Positions 27,098 to 37,096 are shown, numbered from the stretch's first letter. The stretch is DNA of 54,351 nucleotides from Oligoflexia bacterium (GCA_011087955.1 JAALKR010000013.1:1-54351), one strand, 5' to 3'. Numbers and translations: made by a program. The notes: generated by a model from the letters alone, not told the origin.

Positions 27098-30000
27098 ATG
27101 TTGATGGCACGTGTGGTTCTATTCTTCATACCCGCTTTGTTTCTTTCTGCTTGTAGCAAGGAAGTGCAAAAAATTAAACACAAGGTCTCGAATGAGGACC
27201 CACTCACTAATGTCCTAAATACTCAATTTACAGGCGCACTTGCTCTTGATGCGACCGAGAAATTTAATGCAAAATATGGAATTACAAAGTTAGATCGCCA
27301 GTCAAGCAGTATGCTGTTTGGCTTGGAGGACCCGTTTGAGAATAAAGTAAAGCCGATGGCAGAAGTGCTCTTAGTTGAAGAACTTTATGAACACACAGAA
27401 TTACAAAATATGACGGCTGAGCGAGTTTTCTCGCGTTTCCACTCTGCAATGGTTGATGCTCTTGCTCTAGAGGAGAGGCGTAGTGAAGTGCTTAAATTCG
27501 TTACTAACTACGTGGATAATTACTTACTTCGTGGTTGCAATGATGAGCTGGAGGAATGTCGCTATAAGGATTTTTATCGAAGAGTTCGTTATACAAAAGA
27601 GTTATTACTAGCTAGACTCAAGTACGTAGAGGGTGATCGCTGTGGGACTATAGATACAGATGAGTATTACCGTCTAGTTCACATGTCTTATGGCTATATA
27701 ATTGGCCGTGATGACCCGAGGCTTGATGCGTATTACGTAGAGTGCGCCAGGACGTATTTGAATAAGCTTCAGGCCAAAGAGGTGGAGCTTCGTGGACTCT
27801 CTAATGATGACCCTAGGAAAGTGGCGCTCCCCAGTTTGGAAACGGAAATTAGAGACCATGGGGAAAAGATTTCTCAAATTATTGCTCGATCCGACAGAAT
27901 CATCGCTGATGAGGAGCTCAAGTTATCTTACGCTAGATTTTATACGGAAATTCAACCACTGCACTATAATGCAAGTAGCCAACCGGTTGGAGTATCTCTC
28001 CACATATTAAAAGACGCCCGCCTTCGCGTTCTACTGGAAGATGCAAAAAAAGGTCGTATCAATGATGCGAGCTACCTAAAGGCACTAGATAGTGACGAGG
28101 GCTTTCAAGCTGATGAGTATGCATATGAAAGAATGCGTGAATATTTAAATGAGAAATCAGGGAAAATGCTGGCTGCTCTTGGCATAAAGATGTTAGAGGG
28201 TCGCTCGGTCTACCTTATGATTTTGGAAAAAATTGTAACCCGGCAGTGGGGTTCGCATCTTGCAACCAAATTCTTTGATCATTTGCACGATAAGGATCAC
28301 GACAAATTAGAAAAAGTGATCCAGCACTATGTGCAAATCATGATGTTGCATCAGGTGGCTGAGTCCAATGATGAGATGGGTAGCTTCTTTAATAATATTG
28401 ATTTCTCCACAAAAGAGATGCTGAGTAGGGTTTCTGAAAAGGCGCTTACGCTTCAGAAGGATTGGGTTGAATTCCATGACGCGGTTAAGGTGGTTCGGGA
28501 CTTTACGGTTGCAGCTCTTGATATTCCTTATGACGAGCTTTCTAAAATTGGTATCGATGTGGATGGCTTAGTGGATGCAACGAACTATATGGTTGTGCTG
28601 CCACATATGATGCTAATGGCATATAAGATGTATGAGCGTCGCTTCTCAATGGAATTGGAAACTTGGTTCGGTACGGTCAGAATTAAGTATACAGATGTGT
28701 TTGATTATTTCTTCTCTTCGGGGACGATGGCCTCTTGGGGTGTTCGGCCATGGTTTAATTATAGTCCTGGCGGCTTACAAATGAATGGTTGGGGCCGGAA
28801 CTATAATACTGCAGCGATGATCAATGCCTTTTATTTTGCACTGAGAACTGGTGCTTTCGAACTTTATCAAGTTAAGCCGGAAGATTTTCTAAAAGGTACA
28901 ATGGGCACCCTAATTTCCGAGCACCACGTCTTGGTTCGTGAAATGTATGAGCATCACTTGTCGGTTCGGGAGAAAAAAGCTGTTGTTTATGAGCAAGCAA
29001 AAGAGTTTTGTGCGGAAGAGCGAATGCGAAATGAGCGAAGCAAGCAAGGGCTGCCTTATGTAGCTAGATATCGTCATGAAATCGACTTTAGCGACTTGAA
29101 TTCGGGCATTTTGATCACAAGACCGTTTATGGAACAATTAACTGGAAAATCAGCTTCTTCTTCTAATGATAATAGGCGGTTATTTAATAACTGGGTAGTC
29201 TATGGGTCAGATAGCTTGGCTTGGTTCTGGCAAGACAAGCAGGAAATGCTTGATTTGATTCGTCTTGGTGGTGGCTATTGGGTGCACTACTTAGGTGCAA
29301 TGCGGACAATATTTAGCGAGTATAAAAAAGATTTATTTAAAATTGAGAATAGCGTTGATAAGTTGACGGTGGAACAAATTTCGGCTGTCGATGCAAGTGT
29401 CCGTAGCTTTGACGGTGTGCTGCGAGAGTATGAGCATGATAAACGCCGGTTGTTTACGCTGATGCGCCAGAGCATCGAGGAAACCATGCTTAAATGTACG
29501 CTTGTGGCAACGCAACGTGAGTTAGATCTATTTCATCTCCTTTACATAAAGGAAGTTGAATTTTTACGTGAAACCTATCGCGAATGGCTAGCGGCGATTG
29601 AGCTTCCGAATGCTGAACGGAAGGCGCAGGCACTAGAAGCATTAAACGCGAAGCTTTCAGAGGAAGTGGCTGAATCTGCATATAATTATACGGGTAGAAC
29701 ATATGTAGACGAGACTCACCTTCATTACGCTAAGCTAGACGTATATATGCGCTTACGAAACAATATTCCAGAAGTTTCCCCAGAAATTGCGGTGAGAATG
29801 CCGGAGAAAGCTAGTGAGTTCCATGCGCTAGACCGCTATGAGGAAAGTCATTTGGTCGCAGAGATTCCGATTACTCTACACAATGGATCTCGGAATTCAG
29901 AAGATGAATTTATTCGAATGGCGATGGGTTATTGGGGGCCTCGACAGCTTGCAACAATAGGAGATCAATACATTAGTTGGGCGGCCTATTATGGGTCTAA

Positions 30001-30907
30001 AATTTCTCATAATTACCTGCAGGGTTTAGCGGCTTACTATATGCTCGGCGAAGTCGAAATGTACGAATCGGATAATTTGGGGCAGTGCTTGCGTCGAGCA
30101 CTTCCAAATGTAGAGCGTTGCAGGGTGAAGCGGCAAGCCCTCATTGGTGTGGAAGAATATCAACATGAAAACATGAGCCTCGCACGATTAGTTTCTGTTC
30201 GTGAGGACCAAGAGAAGCTTTATGAAGACATGGGTATTTCGATGTTCTTAGATAATGGTTTTATCTATTACACCGGTTTTAGCCCTACCCTTTATGACTC
30301 TCGAACGGCTGGTATCATTACAGAGCCAGATAAGATTGAAGAGCTAAGTGTTTTAGACACTTCTTACTTGCTGGCTTCGTATTCAAAGCTACTAGGTTAT
30401 CGCCCGAATTACCCATGGGAAGAAAACGATATAAACATGGGCGGCGGAGGCCAGGATAACTATAACCCGGATCGTATTACCCCGTGGGCGCACCTTAAGA
30501 TTTACAAGGAAAGTCGCGGCAAATTTGATTTCCTACTCTTTAAAGTAAAGTCAGAAACGACGGAAGCAGTAGATGGCATTTTTGTGGATTTCTATAAGCA
30601 GAACAAAGCATTGGTGCAGGACTTTGAAGCGGCGGCCGTACTACAGGCGGAGGAGGATAAACGCAGAGTGGCCACTGGTGAAACTTGGTTTGGTTTAGAT
30701 GGAAAGGAATACCCTTTCCGTCGTAGCGTGCGAATCAGTACACGTCGTCCTAGAGTTTATGATCAATACATTACTCAGGCGTATTTAGATGAATATCGAC
30801 TTAAGTTGAGAAATTTCAATCAGTCGACGGAGTTCTTCTATGACCCAGAGCCAGCCCCAGAGCCGACTCTAGAGCGCGGGCCGGGGGGGAGTGACCCCAG
30901 ATTTTGA
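27098..30907 (+). CDS. Giant lipoprotein B (paralogue of the gene at 22144)
   Basis: A 1269-residue lipoprotein with lipobox LSAC and Cys19, mature start CSKEVQKIKHK. That is the same eleven residues as in lipoprotein A apart from one. RPWF occurs at about residue 550, followed by a Phe-Ala-Leu-Arg-Thr stretch, then EFCAEERM, and KRRLF near residue 790, all matching segments of A in order. The C-terminus ends in a Pro/Glu-rich then Gly/Pro tail. It ends 3 nt before tgt. No enzymatic motif seen; function unknown. Confidence 0.82.
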   Translation: MLMARVVLFFIPALFLSACSKEVQKIKHKVSNEDPLTNVLNTQFTGALALDATEKFNAKYGITKLDRQSSSMLFGLEDPFENKVKPMAEVLLVEELYEHTELQNMTAERVFSRFHSAMVDALALEERRSEVLKFVTNYVDNYLLRGCNDELEECRYKDFYRRVRYTKELLLARLKYVEGDRCGTIDTDEYYRLVHMSYGYIIGRDDPRLDAYYVECARTYLNKLQAKEVELRGLSNDDPRKVALPSLETEIRDHGEKISQIIARSDRIIADEELKLSYARFYTEIQPLHYNASSQPVGVSLHILKDARLRVLLEDAKKGRINDASYLKALDSDEGFQADEYAYERMREYLNEKSGKMLAALGIKMLEGRSVYLMILEKIVTRQWGSHLATKFFDHLHDKDHDKLEKVIQHYVQIMMLHQVAESNDEMGSFFNNIDFSTKEMLSRVSEKALTLQKDWVEFHDAVKVVRDFTVAALDIPYDELSKIGIDVDGLVDATNYMVVLPHMMLMAYKMYERRFSMELETWFGTVRIKYTDVFDYFFSSGTMASWGVRPWFNYSPGGLQMNGWGRNYNTAAMINAFYFALRTGAFELYQVKPEDFLKGTMGTLISEHHVLVREMYEHHLSVREKKAVVYEQAKEFCAEERMRNERSKQGLPYVARYRHEIDFSDLNSGILITRPFMEQLTGKSASSSNDNRRLFNNWVVYGSDSLAWFWQDKQEMLDLIRLGGGYWVHYLGAMRTIFSEYKKDLFKIENSVDKLTVEQISAVDASVRSFDGVLREYEHDKRRLFTLMRQSIEETMLKCTLVATQRELDLFHLLYIKEVEFLRETYREWLAAIELPNAERKAQALEALNAKLSEEVAESAYNYTGRTYVDETHLHYAKLDVYMRLRNNIPEVSPEIAVRMPEKASEFHALDRYEESHLVAEIPITLHNGSRNSEDEFIRMAMGYWGPRQLATIGDQYISWAAYYGSKISHNYLQGLAAYYMLGEVEMYESDNLGQCLRRALPNVERCRVKRQALIGVEEYQHENMSLARLVSVREDQEKLYEDMGISMFLDNGFIYYTGFSPTLYDSRTAGIITEPDKIEELSVLDTSYLLASYSKLLGYRPNYPWEENDINMGGGGQDNYNPDRITPWAHLKIYKESRGKFDFLLFKVKSETTEAVDGIFVDFYKQNKALVQDFEAAAVLQAEEDKRRVATGETWFGLDGKEYPFRRSVRISTRRPRVYDQYITQAYLDEYRLKLRNFNQSTEFFYDPEPAPEPTLERGPGGSDPRF

Positions 30908-30910
30908 ACT

Positions 30911-32032
30911 ATGGAGGCACCGGAGAGTTCACTAAAATTTGACCTTTTAGCTGAAGATGGTAGGGCCCGTTTGGGTCGAGTTACGACCTATCACGCGTCT
31001 TTTGAAACTCCAATCTTTATGCCGGTGGGGACGGCAGCCACCGTTAAGAGTATGACTTCGGATGATCTCAAAGCCATTGGGACCAAGATTATATTGAGTA
31101 ACGCTTATCATCTCTACTTAAGGCCAGGTCATGAGCTGATAGAAGAGCAAGGTGGGCTCCACAAGTTTATGGCTTGGGATGGGGCGACTCTTACCGATAG
31201 TGGTGGCTTTCAGGTCATGAGTCTTTCTGGTTTAAACAAACGTTCAGAGGAAGGCGTGGAGTTTGCGTCTCATATTGATGGGTCTAAGCACATGATTAGC
31301 CCGGAGAAGTCGATGGAAATCCAACGCGCACTCGGTAGTGATATTGTGATGGTTTTTGACGAATGCCTTGCCTATGAGTCTTCGAAAGAGGATGTAGCCG
31401 CTAGTAAGGACCGCACCACGCGCTGGGCGAAGCGCTGTCAGGCGGTTGACCTAAAGTCTCATCAATCATTATTTGCGATTCAACAGGGTGGGATGCATGA
31501 GGATTTACGCCGAGAGCATGCCGAGGAGTTAACGGAGCTCAATTTTCCTGGCTATGCGATCGGTGGCCTTTCAGTGGGGGAGCCCCTAGAAGTTCTCTGG
31601 GAAATGACAAGAATTGCAGCTCCAATGCTTCCGAAAAATAAGCCGCGTTATTTGATGGGGGTTGGGCGGCCTCAAGATTTGATTGAAGCCGTTGCGGCTG
31701 GAGTGGATATGTTTGATTGCGTGATGCCGACAAGAAACGCACGAAATGGGTCAGTTTTCACTTGGTCGAGGAAGATAAATATCCGTAACGCCAAATACAG
31801 CAAGGATAACAGCCCTTTAGATCCGGATTGTTCGTGTATGGTGTGTCAGAAATTCACCCGAGCCTACCTTCGTCACCTCCATAATGCAGGGGAGATGCTC
31901 GGAGGCCACCTTTGCACCTATCATAACCTTTATTTTTATTTAGACTTAATTCGCAAAGTTAGGGAAAGTATTCGTGAAAAGCGTTTTGACGATTTCCGCC
32001 AGGCGTTCTATAAAAAGTTCCATTGTCCATAG
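30911..32032 (+). CDS. tgt: tRNA-guanine transglycosylase
   Basis: A 373-residue TGT, which swaps guanine 34 for preQ1 in tRNAs with GUN anticodons, before the QueA step. Seen are the TPIFMPVGTAATVK start region, the catalytic TDSGGFQ (Asp96), the FDCVMPTRNARNG loop with the nucleophilic Asp, and the zinc site CSCMVC...H near the end. It lies 3 nt after giant lipoprotein B, so it is probably translated from a transcript that covers the cassette. It heads the conserved run tgt-yajC-secD-secF. Confidence 0.96.
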   Translation: MEAPESSLKFDLLAEDGRARLGRVTTYHASFETPIFMPVGTAATVKSMTSDDLKAIGTKIILSNAYHLYLRPGHELIEEQGGLHKFMAWDGATLTDSGGFQVMSLSGLNKRSEEGVEFASHIDGSKHMISPEKSMEIQRALGSDIVMVFDECLAYESSKEDVAASKDRTTRWAKRCQAVDLKSHQSLFAIQQGGMHEDLRREHAEELTELNFPGYAIGGLSVGEPLEVLWEMTRIAAPMLPKNKPRYLMGVGRPQDLIEAVAAGVDMFDCVMPTRNARNGSVFTWSRKINIRNAKYSKDNSPLDPDCSCMVCQKFTRAYLRHLHNAGEMLGGHLCTYHNLYFYLDLIRKVRESIREKRFDDFRQAFYKKFHCP

Positions 32033-32058
32033 TTCCTGATACCAACATAGGAGAGCAT

Positions 32059-32403
32059 ATGTATTTCTTGTCTGTCGCTTTCGCACAAGGAGCCGAAAGT
32101 GTGGCCTCAGGGCCGCCCCCAGAGCCAGGTTTCATGGCTTTTTTGCCGTTCATTTTGATGTTTGTTGTTTTTTGGTTCTTCTTAATTCGTCCACAACAAA
32201 AGAAGTTAAAAGAGCAACAAGAGATGCAAGACAAATTAGAAAAAGGTGTGGAAGTGGTGACGAATGCAGGCATCTTTGGCAGAATTACGGGTGTTGCCGA
32301 TAAGGTTGTCACGCTTGAAATTGCAAATAACGTACGAATTAAAATTTTAAAGTCGCAAATTTCTAGCGCTGTTAAAGGCGATATGGCAGCGGGCTCGTCG
32401 TAA
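32059..32403 (+). CDS. yajC: Sec translocon accessory protein YajC
   Basis: A 114-residue single-pass membrane protein that joins SecDF. One helix (GFMAFLPFILMFVVFWFFLIRPQQKK) is followed by the conserved cytoplasmic KLEKGVEVVTNAGIFGRITGV. The frame opens at 32023, but ATG 32059 matches the family and has AGGAGA just upstream. It lies between tgt and secD as usual. Confidence 0.95.
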   Translation: MYFLSVAFAQGAESVASGPPPEPGFMAFLPFILMFVVFWFFLIRPQQKKLKEQQEMQDKLEKGVEVVTNAGIFGRITGVADKVVTLEIANNVRIKILKSQISSAVKGDMAAGSS

Positions 32404-32428
32404 ATTTGGGGTTAAAGAGGTTACTTTC

Positions 32429-34156
32429 ATGATTAAAAGTTGGTGGTACAAGTTAGTTTTTTTGTCGGTGATGTTGGTATCTGCTGTGTTGCATATCACG
32501 CCGACAATGATGCCAAATAAAGATATCAAATCGTTCCCGGTGCAAAAGCGGATCAATCTTGGCCTCGATTTGCAAGGTGGCCTTTATATGATTATGGGCG
32601 TGGACTTTCCGACAGTATTTTCGGAGAGCTTAGATCGTAGTATGAATGCTATAAAAGAGGAGGCAGGTCGTGAAAATATCGCTATTACCTCTACTAAGCT
32701 AAAGGAAGGCGTGGATCTAATGGATCCAGTCATCGAGGTGAAGCTTGCGGATAGGGAAAAGCAGGAGGCCTTCCGAGCGATGCTCAAGGATCGTTTTGTA
32801 GGTCTCTATCGAATCCTTTTACAGGACGATTCGGGAAAATTTGAACTGGCCTATAGCGCTACTCAATTGGACCAAACGCGAAAGCAAACCGTTGGTCAGT
32901 CCATTGAAGTTATTCGTAACCGGATCGATGAACTGGGAGTGAATGAGCCAGTAATTACTCCGCACGGTACGGAAAAAATTCTAATTGAGCTTCCTGGTGA
33001 AAAAAATATTGAGCGCGCAAAGTCTATCATTGGACAAACTGCCAAGCTTGAATTCAAGATTGTAGCGCAACAAAAGGCGAGTGCGGAGTCTTTCCAAAAG
33101 GTGATTGCTGATATTGAGGAAGCGAATAAGGCGGATTTCCCGGAGGATATGCGTCTTTCGGATCGTGTTCGTAAGCTCAATAAGATGGCTAAAGGCAAGA
33201 TTCCAGAAGACACAACGATTGCTTTTGAGCGACAAAAAGATCCGAACACTGGTAAGTTACTGGGATTGATCCCATATTTATTAGAAACAAGCTCAAATGT
33301 TACGGGCGAGGATTTGGAATCGGCACAAGTGCAGCCAGATCCGGAGACTAGCTTTCCTTCAGTTAGCTTGAATTTTAACGTTCGCGGAGCGGCTAAGTTC
33401 GATAATCTTGCGGAGAAGAACTACCAACGTCAGTTAGCAATCGTTCTCGATGGCGTAGTCCATTCAGCACCGGTGCTTCAGACTACAAAATTTGGTGGCC
33501 GAGCAAAGATCTCTATGGGAAGCGGTGACTATCAAACTGTCATGAAGGAAGCCACAGACCTTGCGATTGTACTTCGTGCGGGCGCGCTTCCTGCGAAACT
33601 GGAGTTTGAAGAGCAACGAGTGGTTGGCCCGAGTTTGGGGGCTGACTCGATTGAGGCGGGTAAGAAGGCAAGTTTGATTGCTTTGGCACTCGTACTGATA
33701 TTTATGCTTATCTATTATAAAATTTCTGGTTTGATTGCTAACGTAGCACTCTCACTAAACGCAGCGTTTATTTTTTCCATCTTAGTTGGTTTAGAGGCGA
33801 CGCTTACCCTTCCGGGTATTGCCGGTATTGCACTAACGATCGGTATGGCGGTGGATGCTAACGTGATTATTTACGAACGGATTCGAGAGGAGCTTCGCAA
33901 CGGCAAGTCTGCCGTGGCAGCCTTGGAGCAGGGTTTCGCACGAGCGATTCGAACGATTCTCGATGCCAATATTACGACGGCTGTTGCAGCGCTCGTATTG
34001 ATGGAGTTTGGTTCTGGCCCGGTACGCGGCTTCGCAGTGACACTATTGATTGGTGTCGTAACTTCACTATTTACAGCAGTTTTTGTGAGTCGACTAATAT
34101 TTGACTGGTGGTTGACTCGTCCAGGTGCAACTAACCGTGAAACGATTAGTATTTAG
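32429..34156 (+). CDS. secD: Protein translocase subunit SecD
   Basis: A 575-residue, six-helix RND-type subunit that uses the proton gradient to help pull exported proteins into the periplasm. After the first helix comes NLGLDLQGGLYMIMGV (the D1 motif), then a large periplasmic P1 domain with ELPGEKN and SVSLNFNVRGAAKF. The C-terminal membrane half contains LTIGMAVDANVIIYERIREELRNGKS and a GFARAIRTILDANITT segment. It is followed 38 nt later by secF. Confidence 0.96.
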   Translation: MIKSWWYKLVFLSVMLVSAVLHITPTMMPNKDIKSFPVQKRINLGLDLQGGLYMIMGVDFPTVFSESLDRSMNAIKEEAGRENIAITSTKLKEGVDLMDPVIEVKLADREKQEAFRAMLKDRFVGLYRILLQDDSGKFELAYSATQLDQTRKQTVGQSIEVIRNRIDELGVNEPVITPHGTEKILIELPGEKNIERAKSIIGQTAKLEFKIVAQQKASAESFQKVIADIEEANKADFPEDMRLSDRVRKLNKMAKGKIPEDTTIAFERQKDPNTGKLLGLIPYLLETSSNVTGEDLESAQVQPDPETSFPSVSLNFNVRGAAKFDNLAEKNYQRQLAIVLDGVVHSAPVLQTTKFGGRAKISMGSGDYQTVMKEATDLAIVLRAGALPAKLEFEEQRVVGPSLGADSIEAGKKASLIALALVLIFMLIYYKISGLIANVALSLNAAFIFSILVGLEATLTLPGIAGIALTIGMAVDANVIIYERIREELRNGKSAVAALEQGFARAIRTILDANITTAVAALVLMEFGSGPVRGFAVTLLIGVVTSLFTAVFVSRLIFDWWLTRPGATNRETISI

Positions 34157-34194
34157 TTTTGGTATTTATTTAGAGTTTAGAGGGTTTTTCAGTC

Positions 34195-35121
34195 ATGATG
34201 CAGATTATAAAACACGATATTGGTATTGACTTCATTGGCAAGCGGAAGACGTGGGCAATTGTTTCATTCTGTCTAATTGCTACAAGCTTTGTGCTTTTAT
34301 TGACGAAAGGGTTGAATTTTGGAATTGATTTTACTGGTGGTGCGGTAATTCAGGTTCAGTTCCAAGAGACTTCTAATACGGGCCAGGTTAGGGAGTGGTT
34401 AAGTGACAAAGGTATTGATTTCTCTGTAATCCAGAGGATTGGCAATGAAACGGAAAATGAGTTCCAGCTAAAACTGAAAGGGGAGGCGAAAAACCTACAG
34501 AAGCTTTCCAATGATGTAGAAGCAGCTTTCACGGCAGCAGTTGGGGCTGGGAAATTCGAGATTCGAAAAGTGGATGTCGTAGGTCCGGCGGCTGGCAAAG
34601 CACTTCGAAGCTCTTCTTTCTGGGCAGGTCTTTATGCGCTAATTGGAATTTTGATCTACATCATGATCCGTTTTGACTTCCGCTATTCTCCAGGCGCCAT
34701 TGTAGCCTTGGTGCATGATTCGATTTTGATATTGGGTGTCTTTGTTTTGACTCAGCACGAGTTTTCCTTGCAGATTGTAGCAGCCCTTCTAACAATTATT
34801 GGCTACTCGATTAACGATACGATCATTGTGTATGACCGGATTCGGGAGACAGTTGATGCCAACCCAAAACGGGAATTAGAGAAAAATATTAATATTAGTA
34901 TCAACTCTACGCTCGGTCGCACTTTGGTAACGTCTGTTACAACCTTACTGGCAGTAGCAGCGCTTTGGTCCTTTGGTGGTGGGATTATTCGTGACTTTGC
35001 GGAGGCTCTATTCATTGGGGTTGTTGTAGGTACCTACTCCTCTGTCTTTGTTGCCAGTCCAGTATTTTTGACGATGGCGCGCAGACAAGAGCGTCTCGAT
35101 ATGGAGCACAAGCTAGCGTGA
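34195..35121 (+). CDS. secF: Protein translocase subunit SecF
   Basis: A 308-residue, six-helix partner of SecD. It has LNFGIDFTGGAVIQVQF after helix 1, a small periplasmic domain, then VVGPAAGKALRSSSFWA and the signature GYSINDTIIVYDRIRE, and ends with NSTLGRTLVTSVTTLLAVAAL. It lies 22 nt upstream of recJ, in the same direction. Confidence 0.96.
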   Translation: MMQIIKHDIGIDFIGKRKTWAIVSFCLIATSFVLLLTKGLNFGIDFTGGAVIQVQFQETSNTGQVREWLSDKGIDFSVIQRIGNETENEFQLKLKGEAKNLQKLSNDVEAAFTAAVGAGKFEIRKVDVVGPAAGKALRSSSFWAGLYALIGILIYIMIRFDFRYSPGAIVALVHDSILILGVFVLTQHEFSLQIVAALLTIIGYSINDTIIVYDRIRETVDANPKRELEKNINISINSTLGRTLVTSVTTLLAVAALWSFGGGIIRDFAEALFIGVVVGTYSSVFVASPVFLTMARRQERLDMEHKLA

Positions 35122-35143
35122 CACAAGTAAATATTGGGGCGAG

Positions 35144-36967
35144 ATGAGTAGTCAACGACGCATATGGAAACAGCGTGACTTGCTGGCATCAGAATTGAGT
35201 GAGGCGTCGACGACAGCGGCTTGTGTAGAAACAACTTCTGTAGAGACGATTGCGGCCGAACATAAGGTGCCCCAATGGGTGGCAGCCCTCCTTTGCCAGC
35301 GCGCTAAAAGATACGAGCTAAATTCTTATGAAGGTGTCGCGGCTTTTTTGAAACCCTCTCTAAAGTTACTTCCAAATCCCTTTCTACTACAGGATATGGA
35401 ATTGGCTGCGGAACGCGTAGTTAGAGCAGTAACTGATCAAGACAAGGTTATGGTCTTTGGTGATTATGACGTAGATGGAACAGTTGGTTCTGCCATTTTA
35501 CGACTCTTTTTCCGCGTCTTTGGAATGGAGCCTATAATCTATCAGCCAGATAGGAAGAAGGAGGGCTATGGCCTAAACTCTGGTGCTATTCGCTTGGCAG
35601 CAGAAAAAGGGATTCGCCTGATGATTGCCGTAGACTGTGGCATTACTTCTTGTGAAGAAGCATTAGTGGCTAAAGAGCTTGGGGTTGACCTAATCATTTG
35701 TGACCACCATGAGCCGAAAGAAGAGCTTCCACAGGCGTTTGCAGTATTAGATCATAAGCGCAAGGATGATGAATCGGGCATTGACAATTTATGTGGCGCA
35801 GGAGTGGCTTTTTATTTGGCACTTGCAGTGAGAAAAGTATTGCGTGATCGGGGCTACTTCACGGATACGGGGATACAGGAGCCCGATTTACGAGACATGC
35901 TCGATTTAGTTGCAATCGCTACAATTGCTGACATGGTGCCACTTGTAAAAGAGAACCGAATTTTAGCCAAGATTGGCTTGAAAAAGCTAAGACAAAACCC
36001 GTCTCTTGGGGTGCGTTTGCTTTGCGAAGTTTCAGGTGTAGATCCGAAGGATGTGCAAACATATCATGTGGGGTTTTTAATTGGTCCGCGCATTAATGCG
36101 TCGGGAAGATTGGGTTCGGCAAACTTAGCTATGGAATTACTTTCAGCGACGGATGAAGATCGAGCGCGTGAAATCGCTAGAGAGATTGATTCCATTAATA
36201 AGGAACGGATAGAGATTCAAAACGAAATTGTGGAAGCGGCAGCGAGAGAGTGTGAACAAGTCCTAGAAGCGAAAGGGTTAGATTTTCCCGCATTAGTGAT
36301 TGGTAAGCCGGGCTGGCATGAAGGCGTAATTGGGATTGTAGCCTCTCGGATGGTAGAATTATTTCATCGCCCTGTAATTGTGTGCGCCTTTTCCGAAAGC
36401 TTGAAAGAGCCGGGGAAGGGTTCGGTGCGGTCAGTGGGTTCAATTGATGTGCTTGCCTGCCTCGAAGAGTGTGCTGATCTTCTGATCGGCTTTGGTGGGC
36501 ATAAGGCGGCTGCAGGGATCACAATTGCGCGGGAGAATTATGAAGCATTCCAAGAGCGATTTGCAGATGTTGTTGGGAAAGCCGTAGAGGCTCTTACTCG
36601 CCCGAGGCAAAAGCTCTTAGAGCGCATGCTTTATGTAGACCTCGATATTAGTGGCCAAGATTTGAGCTTTAAAGATATTCATGCACTCGAGCAACTTGGC
36701 CCTTTCGGAATTGGCAACCCGGAGCCGGTTTTTACGGTGAGGGGCTATACGGTGAAATGGAAACGCGTCCTCAAAGAAAAGCACCTCAAGCTTTCAGTCT
36801 CAAGCTCAGGAACGAGTGACTATGAGGCGCTTTGGTTTTCCGCAAAACATGGTTTCGAACTGAGTGAAGGAGAGAATGTGGACATTGCATTTTCGCCAAA
36901 AATCTCGGAATTTCGCGGCCGGAAGTCGATCGAATTTAGGGTAAAAGACCTTAGCACTACCGTTTAG
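35144..36967 (+). CDS. recJ: Single-stranded-DNA exonuclease RecJ
   Basis: A 607-residue 5'-3' exonuclease used in recombination and mismatch repair. Core motifs are VFGDYDVDGTVGSA (motif I, about 106-120), VDCGIT, and the DHH motif in ICDHHEPK. The DHHA1 domain has GFGGHKAAAGITI, and the C-terminal OB-fold domain carries LGPFGIGNPEPVF. The first 40 residues are extra and poorly conserved, so a later start is possible. It closes the tgt-yajC-secDF run. Confidence 0.95.
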   Translation: MSSQRRIWKQRDLLASELSEASTTAACVETTSVETIAAEHKVPQWVAALLCQRAKRYELNSYEGVAAFLKPSLKLLPNPFLLQDMELAAERVVRAVTDQDKVMVFGDYDVDGTVGSAILRLFFRVFGMEPIIYQPDRKKEGYGLNSGAIRLAAEKGIRLMIAVDCGITSCEEALVAKELGVDLIICDHHEPKEELPQAFAVLDHKRKDDESGIDNLCGAGVAFYLALAVRKVLRDRGYFTDTGIQEPDLRDMLDLVAIATIADMVPLVKENRILAKIGLKKLRQNPSLGVRLLCEVSGVDPKDVQTYHVGFLIGPRINASGRLGSANLAMELLSATDEDRAREIAREIDSINKERIEIQNEIVEAAARECEQVLEAKGLDFPALVIGKPGWHEGVIGIVASRMVELFHRPVIVCAFSESLKEPGKGSVRSVGSIDVLACLEECADLLIGFGGHKAAAGITIARENYEAFQERFADVVGKAVEALTRPRQKLLERMLYVDLDISGQDLSFKDIHALEQLGPFGIGNPEPVFTVRGYTVKWKRVLKEKHLKLSVSSSGTSDYEALWFSAKHGFELSEGENVDIAFSPKISEFRGRKSIEFRVKDLSTTV

Positions 36968-37073
36968 AGAGCCTCAGGGCTACTATCTAAGCGGTGGCCG
37001 CGCTAAGCATCAGTTAAAGTGGCGGCCTCCAGCCCCGGCAATGATTCTTTTAAGAGTGCCTAAATATTGGATT

Positions 37074-37096
37074 TTCTGTCGAATTTTTAGACAGAA
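37074..37096. repeat. Inverted repeat upstream of a sigma-54-type promoter
   Basis: TTCTGTC at 37074-37080 and GACAGAA at 37090-37096 form a perfect 7 bp inverted repeat with a 9 nt centre. Its midpoint is about 115 bp upstream of the expected start of the sigma-54-type promoter, a usual distance for an enhancer-binding activator. No T run follows. A looser GGCCGC/GCGGCC pair lies at 36996-37001 and 37022-37027. Confidence 0.45.
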
